In this document: positions 17,068-26,399 of the stretch, piece by piece
Position numbering within the stretch: the stretch's first letter is position 1
Layout of the letters: each line of letters opens with the position of its first letter
NCBI RefSeq assembly: GCF_026240635.1
Contig: NZ_CP110848.1
Span: forward strand, 2,809,741-2,873,740
DNA: 64,000 nt
From: Trichothermofontia sichuanensis B231
GTDB lineage: Bacteria; Cyanobacteriota; Cyanobacteriia; B231
Direction of reading: 5' to 3'
The notes under the pieces: generated by a model
Database searches by the model: none
Seen by the model: only the letters and a program-made list of their open reading frames with translations
What the model was told of the DNA's origin: nothing
Made by a program: the position numbers and the translations under genes

Positions 17068-17688
17068 TTAGGTGGGAATTAGGCTGGGTTGGTAGAAGTC
17101 GAGGATGGTTTGTAAACAGCCGAGGATCAGGGGGATTTCGTTGATAAAGTAGAGGCGATTATCGATTTGGAAGTTGCGATCGCGCAGTTGCAGAAATTGC
17201 CACATCTCACCCGTGGTCACGCAACCAAAGATTGTCGTCAGATCAGGATGCCGTCGTTGGTTAAACTGCTGAGCAGCTACCATCTGGGCGGCGCATTGTC
17301 CTGTGCCAGCTTCTAGGTCTTGCTTTTTAGCTTCAACGATGCAACAAATGGGCCTCACAATAATATCAACCATTTCTCCTAGAGCCAGGATAAAATCACA
17401 TTCACCTGTTAGACCCCGATCGCGATCGACCTCCAGATTTTTACCGGAATAAATCGCCATCTGACCCGGATTACGGTTGACAATTTCCACTAATAAGGGC
17501 ATCACGACAAATTCTGATCGCGCCTTTTCGCTGGCGGTGGCGGACACAAACTGCCGGGTGAGGGCAAGGGTCTGCTCTAACCAGTGACTCAGCGCTAAAG
17601 GCGTGACTTCTGGAAACAAGGCCGATCGCCGCACTTCCAGATCAAACTCGTTGACGACGCGCTCTAAGGTAAAGTCACTGTAGGCCAT
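17068..17688 (-). CDS. PD-(D/E)XK nuclease-like protein inside the suf cluster
   Basis: A 206-residue protein. The pattern [11 protein letters not shown] ... [11 protein letters not shown] ... [14 protein letters not shown] matches the PD-(D/E)XK fold: an Asp, then Glu-x-Lys on the next strand, then a Gln-containing helix. Related cyanobacterial proteins are annotated as restriction-like or hypothetical, and no partner methylase is nearby. ATG 17688 has AGGAGG 10 nt upstream (a GTG two codons earlier is also possible). It lies 19 bp after sufD and 59 bp before sufS and is presumably co-transcribed with them. A nuclease role is inferred from fold only; a link to Fe-S assembly is not supported by anything but position. 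Confidence 0.65.
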   Translation of the reverse strand: MAYSDFTLERVVNEFDLEVRRSALFPEVTPLALSHWLEQTLALTRQFVSATASEKARSEFVVMPLLVEIVNRNPGQMAIYSGKNLEVDRDRGLTGECDFILALGEMVDIIVRPICCIVEAKKQDLEAGTGQCAAQMVAAQQFNQRRHPDLTTIFGCVTTGEMWQFLQLRDRNFQIDNRLYFINEIPLILGCLQTILDFYQPSLIPT

Positions 17689-17707
17689 TGCCACTCACCC
17701 TCCTGCA

Positions 17708-19102
17708 TTAGAGATTCACCTCGGCTTTCACTGCCTGGGTTAGTTGCTTTTGTAAAGAGGTGAGGGGTAACTGGTTAATCACCTCGGCGGCAAAGGCATC
17801 CACCAGCAGCTTTTGGGCCATTTCACGATCGAGGCCGCGACTTTGCAGATAGAAAATCTCATCGGCTTCTAATTGGCTGACCGTAGCCCCGTGGGTACAT
17901 TTGACGTTATCCGCAATAATCTCCAACTGGGGTTTGGTATCGACCCGTGCTTTGGGTGATAACAGCAAGTTACGGCTCAACTGTCCGGCATCGGTTTGCT
18001 GAGCCTTTTGGCCAACTATAATAGCCCCGTTGAACACCGCATGGCCCCGATCGGCAACAATACATTTCTGTAACTGCCGCACGCGACTATAGGGGAAAGA
18101 TAAATCAACTGCCGTATGGGTGTCTAAGCACTCCTCCCCTGCCGCGATCGTGAGTCCATTCAATGTTGTTTCGGTTTGTTCCCCTGTTTGCGCGATCGTC
18201 AACGTATGACGGCCAATCTGGCTTTCTAGATTAATCGCATGGTTGGTATAACGGCTATCTTTGGCCTGGGAAACGACAGTTTTACCCACCTGAAAAGCCG
18301 TCGCACTTTGCCACTGGATGCGGCTATGCTCCATCTGGGCATTTTCCCCCAACCAGATCTCGGTGACGCTGTTAGTGAATATGGGCGTTTCACCCGTCGC
18401 CTGACGATAGGATTCCACCAGGGTAACGGCACTGCCCGCTTCCGCAACCACTAAACACCGGGGTTGAATCAACTGGGGCTGGGCTTGGGGGACGGTGATA
18501 AATAGGCAATGAATCGGCGTGGTGATGACACAATTTTTCGGAATCCAAATAATGGCGGCATCCGCTAGCCCGATCGTGTTCAAGGCAGCAAAGACCTCCC
18601 GTGATCCCGCAACTCCACCTAAATAGTTAGGTAATTGGGCCGATAATTCAGGATGCTGCAAGGCTGCGGCCAAATTCCCCACAAATACCCCCGTCGGTAG
18701 TCCCGTCAGGTTAGACGCTGCCGCCTGATAGTGGCCGTTGATGAACACTAACTGGCTGGTTGAGCTTTCCGGGAGGCCCAAAGGCGTGATCGCGTCAGCC
18801 GCGAGGGGCTGGGCAAGTTCACCTGCCCCCGCGATCGTCACCTCAAGCAGGGCTGATAAATCGGTAAACCGCCAATCCTCATCATGGGTTGTGGGCAAAC
18901 TCAGTTCCGAGAGATGGGCCGCTGCCTGCGATCGCAGTTGGGCTAACCAAGCTACCGCTGGTCCAGTAGACGCCTGCGCCGCTGCTAAACGCTGAAGATT
19001 CGCCAAATAGGCCGTGCGATAGGTCACTGGCGAAGTCACGCTATCATCGGGCGATCGTGAACCCCCTAACCCCGCTAATGCCGGAGAAACTTGTACAGTC
19101 AT
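17708..19102 (-). CDS. sufD: Fe-S cluster assembly protein SufD
   Basis: A 464-residue SufD, the SufB paralogue that completes the SufBC2D scaffold. It has a variable helical N-terminus with DEDWRFTDLS, a right-handed beta-helix core, and the conserved C-terminal NVKCTHGATVSQLEADEIFYLQSRGL segment typical of SufB/SufD. The ATG overlaps the sufC stop codon by one base (TGATG), indicating translational coupling. Transcribed with sufC upstream and with the nuclease-like gene and sufS downstream. Confidence 0.95.
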   Translation of the reverse strand: MTVQVSPALAGLGGSRSPDDSVTSPVTYRTAYLANLQRLAAAQASTGPAVAWLAQLRSQAAAHLSELSLPTTHDEDWRFTDLSALLEVTIAGAGELAQPLAADAITPLGLPESSTSQLVFINGHYQAAASNLTGLPTGVFVGNLAAALQHPELSAQLPNYLGGVAGSREVFAALNTIGLADAAIIWIPKNCVITTPIHCLFITVPQAQPQLIQPRCLVVAEAGSAVTLVESYRQATGETPIFTNSVTEIWLGENAQMEHSRIQWQSATAFQVGKTVVSQAKDSRYTNHAINLESQIGRHTLTIAQTGEQTETTLNGLTIAAGEECLDTHTAVDLSFPYSRVRQLQKCIVADRGHAVFNGAIIVGQKAQQTDAGQLSRNLLLSPKARVDTKPQLEIIADNVKCTHGATVSQLEADEIFYLQSRGLDREMAQKLLVDAFAAEVINQLPLTSLQKQLTQAVKAEVNL

Positions 19103-19887
19103 CAGGCCACCCCCGCTGCTGCCGCTGCCAACACCCAGTCATACCCCCTAGCTTCCAATTCCAGGGCCAATTCCTTGGTGCCGGTCTTAATAATTCGTCC
19201 CGCACTCATCACATGGACATAATCAGGGACAATGTAATCCAATAACCGCTGATAGTGGGTGATCAGCAAAATCGCATTATCGGGCCGGGTAAGTTGATTC
19301 ACCCCATTGGCAACAATTTTCAGCGCATCAATATCCAGGCCGGAATCGGTTTCATCCAGGATCGCCAGCGTCGGCTCCAGCAATGCCATTTGCAAGATCT
19401 CATTGCGCTTTTTCTCGCCCCCGGAGAACCCCTCATTAACACTGCGGCTCAGGAAGTTAGGGTTCATTTTCACCACTTCCAGCCGTTCCTGAATCAAATC
19501 ATCAAAATCCAGGGGATCAAGCTCCTCTAACCCTTTATGTTTGCGATGGGCATTGTAGGCAACCCGTAGGAAATCCAGGTTAGTCACACCGGGGATCTCC
19601 AGCGGATATTGGAAGGCCAAAAATACTCCCTCCCGTGCCCGCTCCTCTGGTTCCAGATCCAGCAGGTTTTTACCCTGATAAATGACCTCACCACCCGTGA
19701 CTTCATAATCAGGATGACCCGCCAGGATTTTGGAAAATGTACTTTTCCCCGATCCATTTGGCCCCATGATGGCATGGATTTCCCCAGCCCGAATTTCCAG
19801 GTTCAACCCCTTGAGAATCGGGGTATCCTCCACATTTGCGCTCAAGTTACGAACGGATAAAATGACCTCACCGTTAGCATTAATCAC
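19102..19887 (-). CDS. sufC: Fe-S cluster assembly ATPase SufC
   Basis: A 261-residue ABC-type ATPase. It has Walker A (GPNGSGKST), a [13 protein letters not shown] signature in place of LSGGQ (normal for SufC), Walker B ([14 protein letters not shown]) and the H-loop histidine in [10 protein letters not shown]. It drives conformational change of SufB-SufD during cluster assembly. The only plausible start is a GTG at 19887. A decayed nuclease-like frame and about 80 bp separate it from sufB. Confidence 0.95.
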   Translation of the reverse strand: MINANGEVILSVRNLSANVEDTPILKGLNLEIRAGEIHAIMGPNGSGKSTFSKILAGHPDYEVTGGEVIYQGKNLLDLEPEERAREGVFLAFQYPLEIPGVTNLDFLRVAYNAHRKHKGLEELDPLDFDDLIQERLEVVKMNPNFLSRSVNEGFSGGEKKRNEILQMALLEPTLAILDETDSGLDIDALKIVANGVNQLTRPDNAILLITHYQRLLDYIVPDYVHVMSAGRIIKTGTKELALELEARGYDWVLAAAAAGVA

Positions 19888-19966
19888 ACTTAAACCTCTT
19901 CACTGTATCTTCACTGTGTCTACCAATTCAGCCCCGGCATGGGGCAAGTCACGTTGATACTTGCGC

Positions 19967-20269
19967 CTATACCTGCGCCAACGCCTTCATAATGGCGAGG
20001 ACCGGGTACAGTTCATTCTGCTGGCTTTCGAGATCAAACTGGTCGGAAAGGGCATATTGGGGCGAGTCTCCCGGCAACAGTTTAACGAATATGAAGCTAG
20101 CTCCATTGGTCAGCATCCCAAAACAGGGTTGCCCGCCATTGGGATGGGCCAGCATATAAGCCAGGAGTTGCGCTAAGCCGGATTGCAAGGAATAGGAAAT
20201 TTCCTGGGTTTCGATGACCAACACGCAAAGCCCTTCCTTCAATACCAGCAGATCCAACTGTCCCCGCAC
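19967..20269 (-). pseudogene. N-terminally truncated PD-(D/E)XK restriction-like protein, active site altered
   Basis: A 100-codon frame between sufB and sufC resembling the C-terminal half of cyanobacterial type I-restriction-like proteins: RGQLDLLVL ... LVIETQE ... GLAQLLAYMLAHP ... GMLTNGASFIFVKL. The upstream strand-forming part is missing, and the frame reads back into the sufB 3' end without an ATG (GTG 20269). The expected E-x-K is E-T-Q, so the catalytic lysine is gone. Its start overlaps the sufB stop. I read it as a remnant that is transcribed through; an intact function is unlikely. Confidence 0.55.
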
Positions 20270-21705
20270 TACCCAACACTGCCCTCCAGCTTCAAACTCA
20301 GCAGGCGATCGGCTTCAACGGCAAACTCCATCGGCAGTTGATTAAACACTTCCTTGCAGAAGCCACTAATCATCATCGAAATCGCATCTTCGGCGGCAAT
20401 CCCTCGCTGAGCAAAGTAGAACAATTGGTCTTCACCGATCTTAGAGGTCGAAGCTTCATGCTCCACCCTGGCCTTCTGGTTTTGCACCTGGATATAGGGG
20501 AACGTATTCGCCTGCGCCCGATCGCCAATCAGCATCGAATCACACTGGGAATAATTCCGCGCCCCTTCCGCCTTGGGACCGATCTTCACCAGCCCGCGAT
20601 AGCTGTTTTTGGAGTGCCCTGCCGAAATGCCCTTGGAGACGATCGTACTGCGGGTATTACGCCCAACGTGGATCATCTTGGTGCCCGTATCCGCCTGCTG
20701 ATAGTTATTCGTCAGCGCCACAGAATAGAACTCACCAACCGAATTATCCCCCACCAGCACACAACTGGGATACTTCCAAGTAATCGCAGAACCGGTTTCC
20801 ACCTGCGTCCAAGAAATCTTGGAATTCACCCCCTGGCAAAGACCCCGCTTGGTGACAAAGTTGTAAATCCCGCCCTTGCCGTTGGCATCCCCGGCGTACC
20901 AGTTTTGTACCGTCGAGTATTTGATTTCAGCATTGTCCAGAGCCACCAACTCCACCACCGCCGCATGGAGTTGGTTGGTGTCAAACATCGGCGCAGTACA
21001 TCCCTCCAGATAGCTCACGTAGCTACCTTCCTCAGCAATAATCAGCGTCCGTTCAAACTGCCCCGATTCACCGTTATTAATCCGGAAATAGGTGGACAGT
21101 TCCATCGGACAATGGACACCTTTGGGAATATAGACAAAGGAGCCATCACTGAATACCGCCGAATTCAGCGCCGCAAAGTAGTTATCCCCCGTCGGCACCA
21201 CACTACCCAGATACTTTTGCACCAGATCGGGATACTCGCGCACCGCTTCCGCGATCGAACAAAAAATTACCCCTTCCTTCGCCAGCTTTTCCCGGAAGGT
21301 CGTCGCCACGGAGACACTATCAAATACAGCGTCCACCGCCACATTCGCCAGTCGCTTTTGCTCCGACAGCGGAATCCCCAACTTCTCAAAGGTTTCCAAC
21401 AACACCGGATCGACTTCCTCCAGGCTTTGCTTCTTTGCCTGCACCTTGGGAGCCGAATAGTAAATGATGTCCTGGTAGTCGATCGGCGGATAGCTCACCG
21501 CTGGCCAAGTCGGTTCCTTCAGCTTTTGCCACTGGCAAAAGGCCTTTAACCGGAACGCCAACATAAACTCCGGTTCACCCTTCTTGGCCGAAATCAGCCG
21601 AACCGTTTCTTCCGTCAACCCACGGGGAATCGTATCGGACTCGATCTCGGTGACAAAGCCATACTTGTAAGGCTGATTGACCAGATTTTTAACTGCTGCT
21701 GTCAT
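20269..21705 (-). CDS. sufB: Fe-S cluster assembly protein SufB
   Basis: A 478-residue SufB, the main scaffold on which nascent clusters form. It has the conserved [18 protein letters not shown]-terminus, a [14 protein letters not shown] block, the SYLEGCTAP cysteine region, and a C-terminal [24 protein letters not shown]. Start ATG 21705. It is the first suf structural gene on the minus strand, 15 bp after ftrC, and lies under the SufR-type operators at 22137-22191. Confidence 0.97.
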   Translation of the reverse strand: MTAAVKNLVNQPYKYGFVTEIESDTIPRGLTEETVRLISAKKGEPEFMLAFRLKAFCQWQKLKEPTWPAVSYPPIDYQDIIYYSAPKVQAKKQSLEEVDPVLLETFEKLGIPLSEQKRLANVAVDAVFDSVSVATTFREKLAKEGVIFCSIAEAVREYPDLVQKYLGSVVPTGDNYFAALNSAVFSDGSFVYIPKGVHCPMELSTYFRINNGESGQFERTLIIAEEGSYVSYLEGCTAPMFDTNQLHAAVVELVALDNAEIKYSTVQNWYAGDANGKGGIYNFVTKRGLCQGVNSKISWTQVETGSAITWKYPSCVLVGDNSVGEFYSVALTNNYQQADTGTKMIHVGRNTRSTIVSKGISAGHSKNSYRGLVKIGPKAEGARNYSQCDSMLIGDRAQANTFPYIQVQNQKARVEHEASTSKIGEDQLFYFAQRGIAAEDAISMMISGFCKEVFNQLPMEFAVEADRLLSLKLEGSVG

Positions 21706-21719
21706 GGGTTTGCCTCCCG

Positions 21720-22088
21720 TTAGTGGGCCGATACGGCATTGGTGGTGCCGCGAATCTCTTCAAAAGTAATTTCTTGCTTAGTACCCGCAAACGGGTTATC
21801 CGGCATCAGGAACAACATGCAGTGACATTCCCGCCGCTCCCGCATGGGCACGCAGGGACAATTCCAATAGCTGGCGTGAACCTCGGCCTGCTTGTCTTCG
21901 TAGTGGCGACAGGGACACAGGGGCGACCCATACTCATCCTTATGCTTGGCCAACCCCTCAATCACCACCGCCGTAATACTGGGGTCGCTACAGAAGTAAG
22001 TACCTGTGCGCTTGGCGTAGGTCTCGGAGAAATGCCGCATGGCTTCCAGGCTTTTGTCTGAGGCTTGTTGGGGCTGGGTGGTTTGCAT
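21720..22088 (-). CDS. ftrC: ferredoxin:thioredoxin reductase, catalytic subunit
   Basis: A 122-residue FtrC. The cysteine pattern CPC-x16-CPC-x8-CHC is exact and holds the 4Fe-4S cluster plus the redox-active disulfide that transfers electrons from ferredoxin to thioredoxin. A longer frame from 22115 exists, but ATG 22088 gives the usual family length. The partner variable subunit (ftrV) is not in the window. It is the first gene of the suf transcription unit, directly behind the SufR-type operators, which suggests its supply is tied to Fe-S status (inference). Confidence 0.93.
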   Translation of the reverse strand: MQTTQPQQASDKSLEAMRHFSETYAKRTGTYFCSDPSITAVVIEGLAKHKDEYGSPLCPCRHYEDKQAEVHASYWNCPCVPMRERRECHCMLFLMPDNPFAGTKQEITFEEIRGTTNAVSAH

Positions 22089-22136
22089 AGTGGTTAATGT
22101 GACAGAACGAACCAAGACCCGCTAAGATGGGTAAAA

Positions 22137-22150
22137 CAACACCTGTGTTG
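22137..22150. promoter_or_regulatory. SufR-type operator 1
   Basis: CAAC-N6-GTTG (CAACACCTGTGTTG), matching the known cyanobacterial SufR palindrome. It lies between divergent ftrC-suf and sufR, nearer ftrC. Confidence 0.8.
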
Positions 22151-22177
22151 CTTAACTGGTCTCTGAGGTTAGTTTAG

Positions 22178-22191
22178 CAACAATTGTGTTG
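22178..22191. promoter_or_regulatory. SufR-type operator 2
   Basis: CAAC-N6-GTTG (CAACAATTGTGTTG), 41 bp centre-to-centre from operator 1, about four helical turns. It is nearer sufR and suggests autoregulation plus control of the suf operon, as known for SufR. Confidence 0.8.
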
Positions 22192-22296
22192 TTAAAGTCA
22201 ACTGGCTCAGATAAATCTGTATCGGCTGTTTATCTGGGCCGGCTGCCTAGCTTGAATGCTCCGCTTGAATGCGCCATGCCGTCGATCGCACTGCAC

Positions 22297-22968
22297 ATGA
22301 CGACTACCCAGCACACCTCAACCAAGCAAGACATTCTGCAATTCTTGCTCAAACATGGACAGGCTACGGCCCAAACCCTTGCTGACGCCCTCGACATCAG
22401 CCCCCAAGCGGTGCGACGCCATCTTAAGGATCTGGAGGCTGACGCGCTCATTTTGCATCACTCAGTGCAGGAGGGGACCGGACGCCCCACCCATGTCTAT
22501 GAACTCAGCCAGACTGGACGGGCACAATTCCCTGCTAATTACGATCGCTTTGCCCTCTCGCTGCTGGATACGCTGGCGGAAACAGTTGGAGAAGAAGGGG
22601 TGGGATCGATTCTACGCAAACAATGGCAACGCAAGGCGCTGGAATATCAGCAACAGTTAGGCAAGGGCAGTTTACGCGATCGCGTGGAACGCCTGGCGAA
22701 CCTGCGGCGGGCAGAGGGCTATATGGCGGAGTGGTACCCCGTCGAGGCCAGTAAGACAGGGGGGACAGCGACACAGTTTATCTTGACAGAGCACAATTGC
22801 GCGATTTCCAGCGTGGCTGAATCGTTCCCCAGTGTGTGTGGCCATGAGCTGGAGATGTTTGCAGCGGCACTACCGGATTGTGTGGTGGAGCGGACCCACT
22901 GGATCAACGAGGGTCAGCACCGGTGTGGCTATTTAATTCAGGCTAAGTTGGATGAGCGATCAGCCTGA
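22297..22968 (+). CDS. sufR: Fe-S sensing transcriptional repressor SufR
   Basis: A 223-residue DeoR/ArsR-type regulator. The N-terminal winged helix (TKQDILQFLLKHGQATAQTLADALDISPQAVRRHLKDLE) binds DNA. The C-terminal part carries four cysteines spaced C-x12-C-x13-C-x14-C, the exact SufR signature for 4Fe-4S binding. Holo-SufR represses suf genes and itself; cluster loss or oxidation relieves repression. The frame is open from 22186, but that would start within operator 2; the ATG at 22297 gives a typical length and N-terminus (TTTQHTSTKQDIL). Confidence 0.95.
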   Translation: MTTTQHTSTKQDILQFLLKHGQATAQTLADALDISPQAVRRHLKDLEADALILHHSVQEGTGRPTHVYELSQTGRAQFPANYDRFALSLLDTLAETVGEEGVGSILRKQWQRKALEYQQQLGKGSLRDRVERLANLRRAEGYMAEWYPVEASKTGGTATQFILTEHNCAISSVAESFPSVCGHELEMFAAALPDCVVERTHWINEGQHRCGYLIQAKLDERSA

Positions 22969-23153
22969 ACCCTCCGATACACTAACGCCGCACTTTCTAA
23001 CATATCGGGCCGATGCACAGCAACTTCTGCCCAAACCTGATCCGGGATTAAGACCTGTTGAAAATCATTGAGTAGCCAAACGACCTTTAGTTCATCTAGA
23101 TGAATCAATGGCCCTGCATCACAGACAATACTCAATGCTGCTTTACTCGTCAC
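22938..23153 (-). pseudogene. truncated DUF3368/PIN-like toxin
   Basis: A 71-codon frame beginning GTG. SIVCDAGPLIHLDEL carries the first PIN-domain acidic position, and VLIPDQVWAEV the next conserved element, as in DUF3368 proteins, which normally run to about 150 residues. The remaining acidic residues are missing because the frame ends within the convergent sufR 3' end. It overlaps the upstream antitoxin-like gene by 11 bp. Likely inactive. Confidence 0.5.
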
Positions 23154-23352
23154 CCCTGAGTCCCCACTCCATATCCTGACGAATAAAATCCGTCATCAAT
23201 TCCTCACGATGCGATTCCAAAAAACGTCGCAATGCATCCAAAAAAATTTCATCCAAATCTCGAAACCAGCCTGCATCCACTAACTGCTGTGCCTGCGTAA
23301 TCAAACTTAACGGCACTTCCATCTGTATGGATGACGTTTCCATTGAACGCAT
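23143..23352 (-). CDS. antitoxin-like protein (UPF0175-type)
   Basis: A 69-residue acidic protein (VPLSLITQAQQLVDAGWFRDLDEIFLDALRRFLESH), beginning with an ATG at 23352 (a second at 23343). Short helical proteins of this form commonly precede DUF3368/PIN toxins and act as antitoxins. The overlap with the truncated PIN frame supports this. With the toxin broken, it is probably an orphan. Confidence 0.55.
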   Translation of the reverse strand: MRSMETSSIQMEVPLSLITQAQQLVDAGWFRDLDEIFLDALRRFLESHREELMTDFIRQDMEWGLRGDE

Positions 23353-23574
23353 AATCCAAACTCAATACACTCACGACCCCTTTATCATAAAGCACCCACT
23401 TACCCTCTCTGCCCAAGAGCACGATGTCACCAGCCCCGCCCATCTGTCTGGGGAGCATCCCCGTTTGCTCAGATAATCCTCATCTCCAGCCTCTTCTCCC
23501 CCTGGGCGAAGGGAAGATCGTTGGCTAACCTACCCAATCCCCGCGATCGTCTGTCCAATTCACCGAAGTTTTCC

Positions 23575-23800
23575 ACGAATTTTGTAGGGGCGGGTTGTAG
23601 CAAAATCTATCCTGAAAACCGCAAATCTGTATAAACCCGCCCATCCCTGGAATATCGATTGTTAACCCAAAATCGACAAAACCGCGATCGTCTTTGTCAA
23701 CCCATCGATCTGGGGAGGGCAGGTTTATGAAGAGCAATCCCTCCAGCCGATATTTTCTCAAAAACCTGCCCCTACAATTTCTATCCCTATAAACATTGGC
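23575..23800. repeat. MITE-like inverted repeats (GTAGGGGCGGGTT / AACCTGCCCCTAC type)
   Basis: The left end reads TTTTGTAGGGGCGGGTTGT and pairs internally with AAACCCGCCCATCCC. The right half begins with AGGGCAGGTTTATGA and ends AAAACCTGCCCCTACAATTT. TGTAGGGGCGGG and CCTGCCCCTACA are near-complementary termini about 210 bp apart, typical of cyanobacterial miniature elements. The minus-strand open frame spanning it (23525-23812) looks like repeat translation, not a gene. Confidence 0.6.
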
Positions 23801-23820
23801 CAACCTCCCCAATCCCTTGC

Positions 23821-24618
23821 TCAGACCCCTGATTCAATGGGTATACAACTGCCCCGGATGTCGTCGAGAGTGTTGACCGTAAGTAGGGCGTCCTGGATAG
23901 CTTGCAAGGTTTCCACCTGCGCGATCGTGCGGATTTCTAGCAGCAATTGTAAACCTGTCTCACCAAACCGCAACTTCAATGCCACAGCAATGCCAGAGAG
24001 CAACCCATCGCGGAGACCTTGTTGTAGACCTTCTTCCTTCGCAATCCGTTCGAGGCTGGTGATGTAAGGCATATTGGTTTCCTCCTGATAGCGATAAATT
24101 TCTTGCCAAAAGCTTTTCTCTAGGTCTTGGGGCAGTTGAATCACCCAGTCGATAAACCGTAGCAGGTTGATAACACCGGTACGCTCGAATCCTTGCTCAT
24201 ACAGTCGTTTGGCCAGTATCAGTTTCCACTGCTGGCGATCGCCTAAATCCCGACGCGTTTCCTTCGCCTTGAGATGGGCCATAACCACGATCGCAAAGGG
24301 GTTGCTCGATGATTCCAGCGCAGCCCAGTGCTGCCCATAGCCTAGCAGTTTGACGTTCGGGAATTGAAACTCATGACGACAACCCCACAGTTCACTGTTA
24401 AAAATACGGGGTCGCCAATTGGGGTTTTCATCGCCTAGAATGGCGAGGCTGGCCACAGGTAAGTTATCGCGATCGCGCAGCCGGTAATTGTAGATAAATA
24501 TCCGCTCCGCAAAGTCGGCTTCATCGATATGTTGCAACTCCAGATGAATGAGCACCCAAGTTTCCGTACCACTTTTGCGCCAGAGTTTGACCAGCGTATC
24601 GACAATGGGGCATCTCAC
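23821..24618 (-). pseudogene. Rpn/PD-(D/E)XK transposase-like nuclease, N-terminus missing
   Basis: 265 codons matching the cyanobacterial Rpn-family recombination-promoting nuclease / putative transposase. It has WVLIHLELQ (Glu-x-Gln catalytic strand), FAERIFIYNYRLRDRD, LAILGDENPNWRP and a long helical C-terminus (FIDWVIQLPQDLEKSF, YITSLERIAKEEG). The usual first 70-80 residues with the D..LV context are absent: the frame begins with a GTG just after the Ser/Thr kinase gene and reads back into it without an ATG. The active-site acid of the first strand is probably lost, so I call it a remnant. Confidence 0.6.
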
Positions 24619-24641
24619 CCTAATATCAACGGGTAGGTGAA

Positions 24642-26249
24642 TTATTGCTGGCGAATAATGATTCTGGCTTGCCGCACGCTTACAGCAATCGTGAAGTCGG
24701 TAGGGGTGTCGCTCATCACATCAATTTGATAATTGCCATTTTTGGTCGATCGCGTAGACCATTGGCGGGTGCCGTTTGCTTCTGACTTCCCCTCTGGGTC
24801 TTGGACCGTGAGGGTGGCCGTCCCCTTAGTTAATGCCACTGTCACCTCCTGCCCTTCCTGGGCAGACAGCAGATAGCGCTGAATACTGATCGGCGAGACT
24901 TGCCCGCTGAATTCCACGGGTTCGGCCTGACCAACGGGGACGGTGATCGGGGTCGTTGCGATCGTCGGGCTAGGCGTTGCAACTGGCGCAGGGTCGGTCG
25001 CGATTGGGCTGGGGGAGGCTGGATCACTAGGGGGGAGGGGTGAAGCTGCCACCGGCGTATTGGGTGGGGGTGACGGTGACGGTGAGGGAGACAGATGATT
25101 GGGACTGGTGGGGGGGGGCGGCTCGATGACGATCGTCGGGCTGGGTGTCCCCGCGCGTGGCTGGGTGGGCTTCAGGGCCACATTCATCAAGGCAGAGATG
25201 CCCATGAACGTCAGCATGATCGCGCCAAAGATCAAGGCTGGCTTGATCCACACGCTTTCCCAGATGGAGCTACTGTCCAGTACGGATGCGGCAGGGGTCG
25301 ATCGCCGCTGCGTCGGGGTTGGGCTTAACCGCACGGGACGGCGGGGGATTGGGGTTGGGGTTCTGGCCGCTGGGCTACCGGGAGCAGCCGCATTGGGGAT
25401 CAGGCCAGACAGCGATCGCAGCGTTTGGGCGACCTCCGTCGCGGACTGGTAGCGATTCTGGGGCCGGGGACTAAGCATCCGGCTCAGCACCTGGGCAAAG
25501 CGGGGATTAATCTGGGGTAGCAGGGGTTGCCAGTGCCAGGTCATTGTTGTCTCATCCAGAAGCGTTTGGGGTTCGCGTCCCGTCATGAGTACGATCGCCG
25601 TAACCGCTAGGGCATAGAGGTCACTATTCGGAGAGGCTTTACCCGTTTGTAATTGTTCCGGGGGCGCATAACCCAGTTTGCCGACGGTGGTTCCCTTTGC
25701 CGGTGTCTCGCCTCCCTGGACTTTACCCGCTAACTCTTTAACCACCCCAAAGTCAATCAGCACCGGCTTTTTATCCGACTGGCGCAGAATGATGTTATCG
25801 GGTGAAATATCGCGATGGATGATGTTCTTTTGATGGATATGCTGGAGAACCGGTAGCAGTTGCTCCATTAAATGCAGAACTTCGGCTTCCGAAAACGGAT
25901 ATCTTTCTGACTTGCGTTCCTCTAATAGGGCGCTGTAGGTTGGCCCTTCGACAAAATCCTGGACTAAAAACAGGCGCTTGCCCTGTTCAAAGGTGGCATG
26001 GAATTGCGGAATTTGGGGATGTTGAATTTGCCACAGGACGGTGGCTTCCCGCTGAAAGAGTTCCCGCGACTTTTGCAAGGCATAGGCATCGGTTTGGGCA
26101 GGCGTGTACTCTTTAATGACACACTTTTCCTGAAAACGGCCCTGATCCTCTGCGAGATAGGTGCGGCCAAATCCCCCTTGCCCCAGCATTTTGAGCAAGC
26201 GATAGCGATTTTGGAGAATGGTTCCAGAGGGAATCGGGGGGCGAGTCAT
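24642..26249 (-). CDS. serine/threonine protein kinase with one membrane helix
   Basis: A 535-residue eukaryotic-type kinase. The kinase domain (about 14-280) has GQGGFGRTYLA, the VAIK-position lysine in CVIKEY, IIHRDISPDNIIL and DFGVVKE. HRDIS replaces the usual HRDIK, as in many cyanobacterial kinases. A transmembrane helix at about 335-358 (IFGAIMLTFMGISALM) follows a Pro/Arg-rich linker. A long Pro/Thr/Ser-rich spacer and a C-terminal beta domain (about 440-535, PVEFSGQVSPISIQRYLL ...), probably extracytoplasmic and pre-peptidase-like, complete the protein. Start ATG 26249. No cognate phosphatase is adjacent. Confidence 0.88.
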   Translation of the reverse strand: MTRPPIPSGTILQNRYRLLKMLGQGGFGRTYLAEDQGRFQEKCVIKEYTPAQTDAYALQKSRELFQREATVLWQIQHPQIPQFHATFEQGKRLFLVQDFVEGPTYSALLEERKSERYPFSEAEVLHLMEQLLPVLQHIHQKNIIHRDISPDNIILRQSDKKPVLIDFGVVKELAGKVQGGETPAKGTTVGKLGYAPPEQLQTGKASPNSDLYALAVTAIVLMTGREPQTLLDETTMTWHWQPLLPQINPRFAQVLSRMLSPRPQNRYQSATEVAQTLRSLSGLIPNAAAPGSPAARTPTPIPRRPVRLSPTPTQRRSTPAASVLDSSSIWESVWIKPALIFGAIMLTFMGISALMNVALKPTQPRAGTPSPTIVIEPPPPTSPNHLSPSPSPSPPPNTPVAASPLPPSDPASPSPIATDPAPVATPSPTIATTPITVPVGQAEPVEFSGQVSPISIQRYLLSAQEGQEVTVALTKGTATLTVQDPEGKSEANGTRQWSTRSTKNGNYQIDVMSDTPTDFTIAVSVRQARIIIRQQ

Positions 26250-26399
26250 GGGCTATCTAACCTCCCGCAGCTAAATGCACAAATGGAGCCTAATGACTAA
26301 ACTTTAGCGTATCCCAAAGGCAGGTGAATGTCTGTCCCTGGCCGCTATCCCATCCTGACCCGGCACCGCACAAACGTTACGCGGTAGGATAAAACTCAA

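Noticed and set aside
23249-23458. 69-codon minus-strand frame upstream of the antitoxin-like gene
   Set aside because: Overlaps the antitoxin gene on the same strand in another frame; no recognisable features.
23570-23800. Possible CRISPR-like array
   Set aside because: Repeats are inverted and few, with no regular spacers and no cas genes.
23525-23812. Minus-strand frame of 95 codons
   Set aside because: It is translation of the inverted repeats at 23575-23800.
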